The notes beneath the pieces are model-generated. The model was not told where the DNA came from. It searched no databases and saw only the letters and a program-made list of their open reading frames with translations. Of a stretch of 6,490 bases of DNA, positions 1 through 4,957 are shown in pieces. The DNA comes from Bacteroidales bacterium. Its GTDB lineage: Bacteria; Bacteroidota; Bacteroidia; Bacteroidales; UBA12077. The stretch's first letter is position 1. Every line of letters starts with the position of its first letter. Where the stretch lies: NCBI GenBank assembly GCA_030600625.1, contig JAUVLS010000081.1, forward strand, positions 1 through 6,490, given 5' to 3'. The translations under genes and the position numbers were made by a program.

Positions 1-296
1 AATAATGAATCCATTCCATCCAATGTTGCATTAATTGGAACTCCGATTACGGGTAAACTTGTCATTGCTGCAATAACTCCCGGTAAATGAGCCGCCATTC
101 CTGCACCTGCTATTATTACCTCAATACCTTTTTCTTTTGCAGATTTTGCAAATTTTTCAACTTCTTCAGGAGTCCTGTGTGCTGATAATGCATTTATCTC
201 AAAAGGAATTTTAAATTCATCAAGTATTTTTGCTGCTTTTTCCATTACCGGCAGGTCTGATGTACTGCCCATGATAATACTTACTTTTGCTTTCAT
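1..296 (-). CDS. purE: PurE, 5-(carboxyamino)imidazole ribonucleotide mutase (N-terminal part, cut by window edge)
   Basis: Reading the minus strand from an ATG at 296-294 gives 98 complete codons that run off base 1; PurE is usually about 160-170 residues, so roughly the first 60 percent is here. The protein opens [20 protein letters not shown], with the PurE GSxSDxP nucleotide-phosphate loop at residues 10-16. It continues with the ALSAHRTPE segment at 36-44, whose His40 is the expected catalytic His, and the [11 protein letters not shown] loop near 65-75. PurE moves the carboxyl group of N5-CAIR to carbon 4 to give CAIR in cytosolic de novo purine synthesis. The AAHLPG form suggests the bacterial mutase class rather than an AIR carboxylase, but the C-terminal part cannot be seen. 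It is transcribed divergently from hpt. No Shine-Dalgarno precedes the start, which sits in an A-rich leader. The start is well supported because homologues begin just ahead of the first beta strand (VSIIMGS). Confidence 0.95.
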   Translation of the reverse strand, partial: MKAKVSIIMGSTSDLPVMEKAAKILDEFKIPFEINALSAHRTPEEVEKFAKSAKEKGIEVIIAGAGMAAHLPGVIAAMTSLPVIGVPINATLDGMDSL

Positions 297-357
297 TTTG
301 GAGTTTAAGTTTTTTTAGTAATAAAATAATATTTAAAGCATTAATTCGTATTTTCGC

Positions 358-377
358 AATCTATTTAAAAATAGATT
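358..377 (-). other. AT-rich hairpin in the purE leader
   Basis: Nine-base perfect arms, AATCTATTT (358-366) and AAATAGATT (369-377), are separated by only two bases. The element lies about 60 bases ahead of the purE start and just downstream of the candidate purE promoter, so it would be transcribed in the purE leader. It may also act as a DNA palindrome for a regulator. It does not resemble a purine riboswitch or a PurR box that I know. In such AT-rich DNA a palindrome of this length could be chance. Confidence 0.35.
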
Positions 378-400
378 TTTAATATTTTTAAACAGTTTTA

Positions 401-432
401 CAAAGGTAATATTAATAAATTTATTTAGCATA
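401..432 (-). promoter_or_regulatory. Candidate Bacteroidota promoter for purE
   Basis: On the minus strand, TACCTTTG (complement of 401-408) matches the Bacteroidota -7 consensus TAnnTTTG exactly. TATG (complement of 429-432) lies 20 bases upstream of it and matches three of four bases of the -33 TTTG. This would start transcription near base 395, giving a leader of roughly 100 bases. The call rests on pattern match and spacing only. Confidence 0.45.
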
Positions 433-441
433 AATCAGGTA

Positions 442-473
442 ATTGTTAATAGCTCAAGCTTAATATAGTGTTG
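442..473 (+). promoter_or_regulatory. Weak candidate promoter for hpt
   Basis: ATTG (442-445) and TAGTGTTG (466-473) are 20 bases apart, each one base off the Bacteroidota -33 TTTG and -7 TAnnTTTG consensus. Transcription would begin near 480, so the whole REP-like element at 485-571 would sit in a leader of about 160 bases before hpt. An unrecognised promoter nearer the gene is possible. Confidence 0.22.
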
Positions 474-484
474 TAAACGGTGTA

Positions 485-571
485 GGGCTGAAGCCCAATA
501 ATCATAAAGTTTCTGTAACCCCAGCCTTAAGGCTGGGGTTAGTAAACACAAACACAAAGGACTTTAGTCCT
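485..571. repeat. REP-like element: three clustered palindromes
   Basis: The core is a perfect palindrome of 26 bases at 516-541, with arms AACCCCAGCC and GGCTGGGGTT around TTAA and one more T/A pair outside. A shorter hairpin flanks it on each side: GGGCTGAAGCCC at 485-496 and AGGACTTTAGTCCT at 558-571. The outer two share the pattern GGnCTnnAGnCC. The halves left and right of the centre are themselves imperfect reverse complements, including the sequences beyond the outer hairpins (about 465-600). G+C is far above the surrounding DNA. From memory, similar three-hairpin intergenic repeats occur in many copies in Bacteroidota genomes and resemble REP/BIME elements moved by REP-associated Y1 transposases. 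No transposase is present here. Confidence 0.6.
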
Positions 572-643
572 AAAACAACATTTAAACTATAGCTTCATTA
601 ATACCTAAAGTGTTCAAAAATAGTTAATTAAATCATTATCAAA

Positions 644-1183
644 ATGAAGCAAGTTAAACTAAAAGATAAAGAGTTTAGAGTATCAATATCAGTTGCAAAG
701 ATACAAGAGGTTGTTGCAGGAATGGCAAAAGAAATAAATAAAGATTATAAGGATAAAAATATTCCGTTATTTATTAGTATTCTAAATGGTTCTTTTATGT
801 TTACAGCCGATTTGTTTAAACATATTGATTTTACTTGTGAAGTTACGTTTCTTAAATTAACTTCTTATAAAGGAACGTCTACAACAGGCTCTGTAAGACA
901 ATTAATAGGTGTTAATGAATCAATTGAAGGAAGAGATGTAATTGTTTTGGAAGATATTGTTGATACCGGAATTACCATTGAGCAAATACTTGGACAGTTA
1001 AAAAGTTTTGAGCCTGCAAGTGTAAAAGTTGCATCCTTATTATTTAAACCGGAAGCTTATCAGAAAGATTTTAAAATCGATTATATAGGAATGGAAATTC
1101 CTAATGATTTCATTGTTGGATATGGCCTAGACTACGATGGCCTTGGAAGAAATTTTCCGGATATCTATACACTGGTTTCTTAG
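644..1183 (+). CDS. hpt: Hypoxanthine (guanine) phosphoribosyltransferase
   Basis: This 179-residue cytosolic enzyme joins hypoxanthine or guanine to PRPP, giving IMP or GMP and pyrophosphate in purine salvage. The length is normal for a bacterial Hpt. The PRPP loop VIVLEDIVDTGIT spans residues 99-111, with the acidic pair Glu103-Asp104 and the expected catalytic base Asp107. LNGSF at 47-51 is the pyrophosphate-binding loop. SYKGTSTTGSVR (74-85) lies in the flexible catalytic loop, where Ser-Tyr is normally conserved. Lys135 and the FIVGYGLDY segment (156-164, Asp163) fit the purine and metal contacts. Its ATG follows an A-rich leader without a Shine-Dalgarno. It is divergent from purE and lies 254 bases before adk, so it is probably its own transcript. 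Hpt-adk-obg is a common gene order in this phylum. Exact preference for hypoxanthine versus guanine cannot be read from sequence. Confidence 0.96.
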   Translation: MKQVKLKDKEFRVSISVAKIQEVVAGMAKEINKDYKDKNIPLFISILNGSFMFTADLFKHIDFTCEVTFLKLTSYKGTSTTGSVRQLIGVNESIEGRDVIVLEDIVDTGITIEQILGQLKSFEPASVKVASLLFKPEAYQKDFKIDYIGMEIPNDFIVGYGLDYDGLGRNFPDIYTLVS

Positions 1184-1437
1184 TGTTTTAATAATAGTGA
1201 TTAAGCTAATATTTCTATAAGAATATAATAATTGATTTAAGAATATCGATTAAAGAATAATGATTTTTGATTTTAGTATAAATGTTTTAAAAGCTTACTT
1301 CATAATTCGATATTCGTTAACTTAGCGAAGCGATTTCACTGAAAGTAATCATTATTCGAAATTCAAAAAAAAATTGAAAAACTGATACCTTCATAAATAT
1401 AATGGTTGGGTTATAATCTTGAAATTAGAAAGTCAAA
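1184..1437. other. Intergenic gap between hpt and adk
   Basis: This 254-base non-coding stretch is AT-rich and has stops in all plausible frames. Apart from the imperfect inverted repeat at 1241-1357 and a run of nine A near 1366-1374, I see no clear terminator for hpt. There is only a poor promoter match for adk (TAATCTTG at 1414-1421, lacking a good -33 partner). Confidence 0.7.
1241..1357. repeat. Imperfect inverted-repeat element, MITE-like or decayed
   Basis: Two nested pairs of arms face each other. GAATATCGA (1241-1249) is the reverse complement of TCGATATTC (1307-1315), and GAATAATGATT (1255-1265) is the reverse complement of AATCATTATTC (1347-1357). The two ends also match loosely beyond these arms. 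The element lies wholly between genes and has no open frame. It could be a short non-autonomous mobile element, a degenerate intergenic repeat family, or low-complexity AT-rich sequence; no target-site duplication was recognised. Confidence 0.4.
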
Positions 1438-2013
1438 ATGTTAAATATTGTTCTATTTGGGCCTCCGGGTGCAGGAAAAGGTACGCAGTCTCAAAAAATC
1501 ATTGATAAATACAATTTAATTCATATTTCAACCGGCGAAGTTTTACGTAAGGCAATTAAAGCGCAAACACCACTAGGAATCGAAGCTCAAAAATTTATTG
1601 ATGATGGTAATTATGTAAGCGATGAAATGGCTCTGGAAATAATTAAAGAGGAATTGAGTAATCATAAAAACTCTAATGGATTTATTTTCGACGGGTTTCC
1701 AAGAACAACATTTCAGGCAGAACAATTTTCCGGGATTTTATCAAAATATGGTGGTGATGTTAATGTTATGATTTCTTTGGAAGTACAAGAAAACACACTG
1801 GTTAAACGTTTAATTAATCGCGCTAAAAAGTCTGGCAGACCAGACGATAGAAAAGAAGTAATTATTCGGAAACGAATTGAAATCTACAATCAAAGAACAG
1901 CATCTGTAGAGGATTATTATAAATCCTTTGGAAAATTTGAATCTGTTAATGGAATTGGAGAAATTGATGTTATATTTGATAAAATTTGTACTACAATAGA
2001 AAGATATAAATAA
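1438..2013 (+). CDS. adk: Adenylate kinase, short-lid form
   Basis: This 191-residue enzyme converts ATP plus AMP to two ADP and balances the adenylate pool in the cytosol. The P-loop GPPGAGKGT is at residues 8-16. The AMP-binding part includes HISTGEVLR (29-37) and GFPRT (86-90), with Arg37 and Arg89 as the usual AMP contacts. The lid region (about 128-138, RAKKSGRPDD) is short. It has no zinc-binding cysteines and no inserted lid domain, unlike the long forms of about 215 residues in E. coli and Bacillus. HISTG is followed by Glu34 where many homologues have Asp, a mild substitution. The stop codon directly abuts the obg start, so this is the first gene of an adk-obg-PAP2 operon. The start is fixed by the P-loop being only eight residues in, as usual. 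A leader without Shine-Dalgarno (AAAGTCAAA) precedes it. Confidence 0.96.
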   Translation: MLNIVLFGPPGAGKGTQSQKIIDKYNLIHISTGEVLRKAIKAQTPLGIEAQKFIDDGNYVSDEMALEIIKEELSNHKNSNGFIFDGFPRTTFQAEQFSGILSKYGGDVNVMISLEVQENTLVKRLINRAKKSGRPDDRKEVIIRKRIEIYNQRTASVEDYYKSFGKFESVNGIGEIDVIFDKICTTIERYK

Positions 2014-3000
2014 ATGGCAGGGTCGAATTTTGTTGATTACGTAAAAATATTTTTCAGATCAGGTAAGGGAGGATCAGGTTCTCCGCATTTACATCGTGAA
2101 AAATTTATTTCTAAAGGTGGCCCTGATGGAGGCGATGGTGGTCGTGGCGGTAATATTATTTTAAGAGGGAATGCTCAGCTTTGGACTTTACTGCATTTTA
2201 AATACAAAAAACATATTTTTGCGACCAGTGGTATGGCCGGGGGGAGTTCGGAGCGAACTGGTGCTGATGGTAAGGATGTTTTTGTTGAAGTACCCTTAGG
2301 TACGATTGCAAAGGATGCAGAAACAAACGAAGTGCTTTTCGAAATAACAGAAGATAAGGAAGAAAAGGTATTGCTAAACGGTGGTAGAGGAGGATTAGGA
2401 AATACTCATTTTAAAACCTCTACGAATCAAACGCCTCGTTATGCTCAACCCGGAGAAGATGGGAAAGAGGGCTGGAATATTTTGGAGTTAAAACTTCTTG
2501 CTGATGTCGGACTTGTTGGATTTCCGAATGCCGGAAAATCAACATTACTTTCGGTTGTTTCGGCAGCTAAGCCAAAAATTGCAGATTATCCTTTCACAAC
2601 ATTAGTTCCTAATTTGGGAATCGTTCAGTATCGTGATATGCAGTCGTTTGTTATGGCCGATATTCCGGGAATAATTGAAGGAGCACACGAAGGGAAAGGC
2701 TTAGGATTAAGATTCTTACGACATATTGAACGAAATTCAATGTTGCTGTTTATGATTCCTTGCGATAGTGATGATATTCATGATGAGTACAAAACATTGT
2801 TATCAGAACTAGAAAAATATAATCCTGAATTATTAGATAAAAAAAGAGTTCTGGCAATCTCAAAATCTGATATGCTTGACGATGAATTAATCCAGGAAAT
2901 AAAAAAAGATTTACCGGATATTCCTCATTTGTTTATTTCTTCTGTTGCACAAAAAGGAATTCAGGAATTAAAAGATTTAATCTGGGCACAACTTCTTTAA
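2014..3000 (+). CDS. obg: Obg/CgtA GTPase, ribosome assembly and stress
   Basis: This 328-residue cytosolic GTPase binds late large-subunit ribosome precursors and links growth to guanine nucleotide and ppGpp levels. The glycine-rich Obg fold occupies about residues 1-160, with stretches such as [12 protein letters not shown] near 35-47. The G domain follows: G1 GFPNAGKS (169-176), G2 YPFTT (192-196), G3 DIPG (216-219), G4 SKSD (283-286) and G5 SSVA (309-312). The G4 motif has Ser where the general consensus NKxD has Asn; as I recall this is normal for Bacteroidota Obg. The protein ends with the G domain and lacks the C-terminal OCT domain found in Bacillus Obg. Its ATG follows the adk stop with no base between. 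There is no Shine-Dalgarno at this junction, so translation may depend on terminating ribosomes from adk. Confidence 0.97.
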   Translation: MAGSNFVDYVKIFFRSGKGGSGSPHLHREKFISKGGPDGGDGGRGGNIILRGNAQLWTLLHFKYKKHIFATSGMAGGSSERTGADGKDVFVEVPLGTIAKDAETNEVLFEITEDKEEKVLLNGGRGGLGNTHFKTSTNQTPRYAQPGEDGKEGWNILELKLLADVGLVGFPNAGKSTLLSVVSAAKPKIADYPFTTLVPNLGIVQYRDMQSFVMADIPGIIEGAHEGKGLGLRFLRHIERNSMLLFMIPCDSDDIHDEYKTLLSELEKYNPELLDKKRVLAISKSDMLDDELIQEIKKDLPDIPHLFISSVAQKGIQELKDLIWAQLL

Positions 3001-3009
3001 ATAAATATA

Positions 3010-3582
3010 ATGTTTGAATTGCTTAATAATCTGGACACGCAATTTTTTATCTTTTTAAATGGTATAAATTCTCCTTTTTGGGATAAAATTATGTGGTGGA
3101 TTTCCGGGTCAAAATCATGGATTCCCATGTACGCGATTATAATAATTTATATCATTTATAAGTTTCGATGGAAAGCGATTGTATCTTTTATTTTTATTGC
3201 AATTGTTGTTATTCTTGCCGATCAAATTTCAGTTCATGGATTTAAGGAAGTATTCCAACGTTTACGACCTTGCCATACTCCTGAATTGCAAGATATAGTT
3301 CATCTGGTGAAAAATAAATGTGGAGGGAAATACGGATTTGTGTCATCACATGCTGCAAATACATTTGCTGTGGCTGTTTTCTTATCCAAATTATTTAAAT
3401 ACAAGTATTTTTCGATATTCATTTTTATTTGGGCTACCATAGTTTCTTATAGCCGAATTTATCTGGGTGTTCATTTTCCCGTTGATATTTTAGGAGGTGC
3501 AGCATTGGGAAGCCTTATAGGTTATTTAGTTTATTTATTACACAATTTTACTTTACATAAATTATCAAAACATTTTAAGTAG
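3010..3582 (+). CDS. PAP2-family membrane phosphatase (undecaprenyl-diphosphatase or lipid phosphatase type)
   Basis: This 190-residue integral membrane protein has about five to six hydrophobic segments (roughly 41-50, 56-76, 117-127, 133-147, 160-178). It carries the three PAP2 signature motifs. Motif 1 is KEVFQRLRP (79-87, Lys79 and Arg86). Motif 2 is VSSHAANTF (111-119), with Ser in place of the usual Pro-Ser-Gly and His114 as the acid/base. Motif 3 is SRIYLGVHFPVD (148-159), with Arg149, nucleophile His155 and Asp159. All catalytic residues are present, so it should be active. Family members remove phosphate from undecaprenyl pyrophosphate, phosphatidylglycerol phosphate or lipid A, with the active site on the outer face of the inner membrane. 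Which of these applies cannot be decided, so no symbol is given. Cys88 and Cys104 flank the loop between motifs 1 and 2 and could form a disulfide. It starts 9 bases after obg and ends the operon. Confidence 0.9.
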   Translation: MFELLNNLDTQFFIFLNGINSPFWDKIMWWISGSKSWIPMYAIIIIYIIYKFRWKAIVSFIFIAIVVILADQISVHGFKEVFQRLRPCHTPELQDIVHLVKNKCGGKYGFVSSHAANTFAVAVFLSKLFKYKYFSIFIFIWATIVSYSRIYLGVHFPVDILGGAALGSLIGYLVYLLHNFTLHKLSKHFK

Positions 3583-3658
3583 ATATCCTTAAGTTTTCAT
3601 TTTTTTTGAATTATTACATGTTTAGCTTTATTTTAATGTTTGAAGTATAAAGAACTAG

Positions 3659-3733
3659 GCTATTGGCTATTAGATTTTAGCCATTGGCACTAATTATTCT
3701 AAAGGCTAAAAGCTAATAGCTAAATGCTTTTTT
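3659..3733 (+). terminator. Long hairpin followed by six T, probable terminator of the adk-obg-PAP2 operon
   Basis: Arms at 3666-3682 and 3704-3720 are complementary over 17 bases with a single mismatch (A3674/G3712). Pairing then extends outward with gaps to GC at 3659-3660 and GC at 3726-3727. The loop is 21 bases. Six T follow at 3728-3733, as in an intrinsic terminator on the plus strand. It lies about 80 bases after the PAP2 stop and before lplA. The stem is AT-rich, and the sequence is built of repeats such as GGCTATTGGCTATTAG. It could therefore instead be a copy of an intergenic repeat family that happens to be followed by T. Confidence 0.5.
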
Positions 3734-3735
3734 AA

Positions 3736-3770
3736 ATTGTATAACAGAAGCGAACAAATTATCTACTTTG
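3736..3770 (+). promoter_or_regulatory. Tentative promoter for lplA
   Basis: ATTG at 3736-3739 and TACTTTG at 3764-3770 resemble the Bacteroidota -33 and -7 elements. The -7 match is one base short (TAnTTTG) and the spacing is slightly long at 24 bases. Transcription would start near 3777, about 25 bases ahead of the lplA start and downstream of the hairpin. Weak support. Confidence 0.28.
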
Positions 3771-3801
3771 CTGTTAGAAAGCAATTAAAAATAATGAGCT
3801 A

Positions 3802-4785
3802 ATGCTCTGTATTCAAAACAATAAAACCAATCCATATTTTAATCTTGCTGCAGAGGAATATATTTTAAGGAATTTTAAAGAAAATTGCTTCATGCTTTGG
3901 CGCAATAAACCTTCTATTATAGTTGGAAAGCATCAAAATACTTTAGCTGAAATAAATTTTGAATATGTAAAAGAGCATAATATTGATGTAGTTCGTCGGT
4001 TGTCAGGAGGAGGTGCTGTTTTTCATGATTTAGGTAATTTAAATTTTACATTTATTCAAAATGTGGAAGGAGACGATAATCTTGTTGATTTTAAAAAATA
4101 TACAAAACCAATAATTGAAGTTTTGCATCAATTAGGTATCAATGCAAGATTTGAAGGAAGAAATGATATTATGGTTGATGGTAAAAAGATTTCCGGAAAT
4201 GCTGAGCATATATTTAAGAAAAGAGTTTTACATCATGGAACACTTCTTTTTTCATCTGTTATGAGTGATTTGTCGCAGGCTTTAAAAGTAAACCCTTTAA
4301 AATATCATGACAAAGGTGTAAAATCTGTCAGAAGCAGGGTTGCCAATATTAGTGATTATTTATTAGAAAAAATGACTGTAATGGAATTCCGCGATAAAAT
4401 ACTTTCTTATATCTTGGATTCTGATGACAAAGCCAAAATATATAAATACAATAAAAATGATATTGAACTAATCAATCAGCTAGTTAAAGATAAATATTCA
4501 ACATGGGAATGGAATTTTGGGTATTCGCCAAAATATAATTTTGAAAAGTATGTTGAGACAAAAAACGGGAATCTTGAAATTCAGATGAATATTGAAAAAG
4601 GGTTTATAAAAGACATAAGGATTTTGGCTGACTTTTTAACTGAATATGATACTTCTAATATTCAAAAATTATTAGTTGGAATTGAGCACGAGGAGAATTC
4701 AATTCGTAAAACTTTACAAAAAACACCTTTCACAGAATATTTTCATAATACTACAATTAATGAATTAATTTTAGCAATGTTTTAA
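3802..4785 (+). CDS. lplA: Lipoate-protein ligase A
   Basis: This 327-residue cytosolic enzyme activates free lipoate with ATP to lipoyl-AMP. It then transfers the lipoyl group to a lysine of the lipoyl domains of 2-oxoacid dehydrogenases and of GcvH. The family signature starts at once with NPYFNLAAEEYIL near residues 10-22. RRLSGGGAVFHD (65-76) is the lipoate/ATP-binding loop. DGKKISGNA (126-134) holds the expected catalytic Lys129, and HHGTLLF follows near 144-150. A C-terminal accessory domain follows, beginning around residue 231 with WEWNFGYSPKY, so this is the complete two-domain type of about 330 residues rather than a single-domain octanoyltransferase. The ATG at 3802 places the NPYFNLA motif where homologues have it. 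No lipA or lipB is seen nearby. It is flanked by gaps of over 150 bases on both sides and is probably monocistronic. Confidence 0.94.
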   Translation: MLCIQNNKTNPYFNLAAEEYILRNFKENCFMLWRNKPSIIVGKHQNTLAEINFEYVKEHNIDVVRRLSGGGAVFHDLGNLNFTFIQNVEGDDNLVDFKKYTKPIIEVLHQLGINARFEGRNDIMVDGKKISGNAEHIFKKRVLHHGTLLFSSVMSDLSQALKVNPLKYHDKGVKSVRSRVANISDYLLEKMTVMEFRDKILSYILDSDDKAKIYKYNKNDIELINQLVKDKYSTWEWNFGYSPKYNFEKYVETKNGNLEIQMNIEKGFIKDIRILADFLTEYDTSNIQKLLVGIEHEENSIRKTLQKTPFTEYFHNTTINELILAMF

Positions 4786-4957
4786 TTATTGTGTTAAGCC
4801 CTTTAACTACAGGTGTTTTTGTTAATATGTAATAAAGTTATTTTTAGAATAATTTGACTCGGATTAGAATTCTTCGTATATTTAATTGAATAATTCTGCA
4901 GTCTCTGTTTTATATACGATATTCATATAATTTAATATAACCTTAAAACCCTATATC
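4786..4957. other. Intergenic gap between lplA and the M49-like lipoprotein gene
   Basis: This 172-base AT-rich non-coding stretch contains a plausible promoter at 4853-4884. I see no convincing terminator hairpin for lplA. Confidence 0.6.
4853..4884 (+). promoter_or_regulatory. Candidate Bacteroidota promoter for the M49-like lipoprotein gene
   Basis: TTTG (4853-4856) matches the -33 element exactly. TATATTTA (4877-4884) matches seven of eight bases of the -7 element's TAnnTTTG pattern, differing only in the last base. The spacer is 20 bases, the usual length. Transcription would begin near 4891, leaving a leader of about 67 bases before the ATG at 4958. Confidence 0.42.

Larger units (their letters stand above)
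297..643. other. Divergent intergenic region between purE and hpt
   Basis: This 347-base gap separates two genes that point away from each other. I see no credible coding frame in it. From left to right it holds the purE leader with an AT-rich hairpin (358-377), a probable purE promoter (401-432, minus strand), a weaker candidate hpt promoter (442-473, plus strand), and a REP-like element of three palindromes (485-571). The remaining 70 or so bases before hpt are AT-rich with no ribosome binding site. Confidence 0.8.

Noticed and set aside
297..420. A purine riboswitch ahead of purE
   Set aside because: The leader has only one short AT-rich hairpin and lacks the three-way-junction conserved loops of a purine aptamer.
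1414..1421. TAATCTTG as a -7 promoter element for adk
   Set aside because: It is one base off the consensus, has no acceptable -33 partner at 19-23 bases upstream, and would leave a leader of only about 10 bases.
3659..3727. CRISPR-like repeats suggested by the reiterated GGCTATTGGCTATTAG-type words
   Set aside because: There is no regular repeat-spacer spacing; the words form one inverted pair only.
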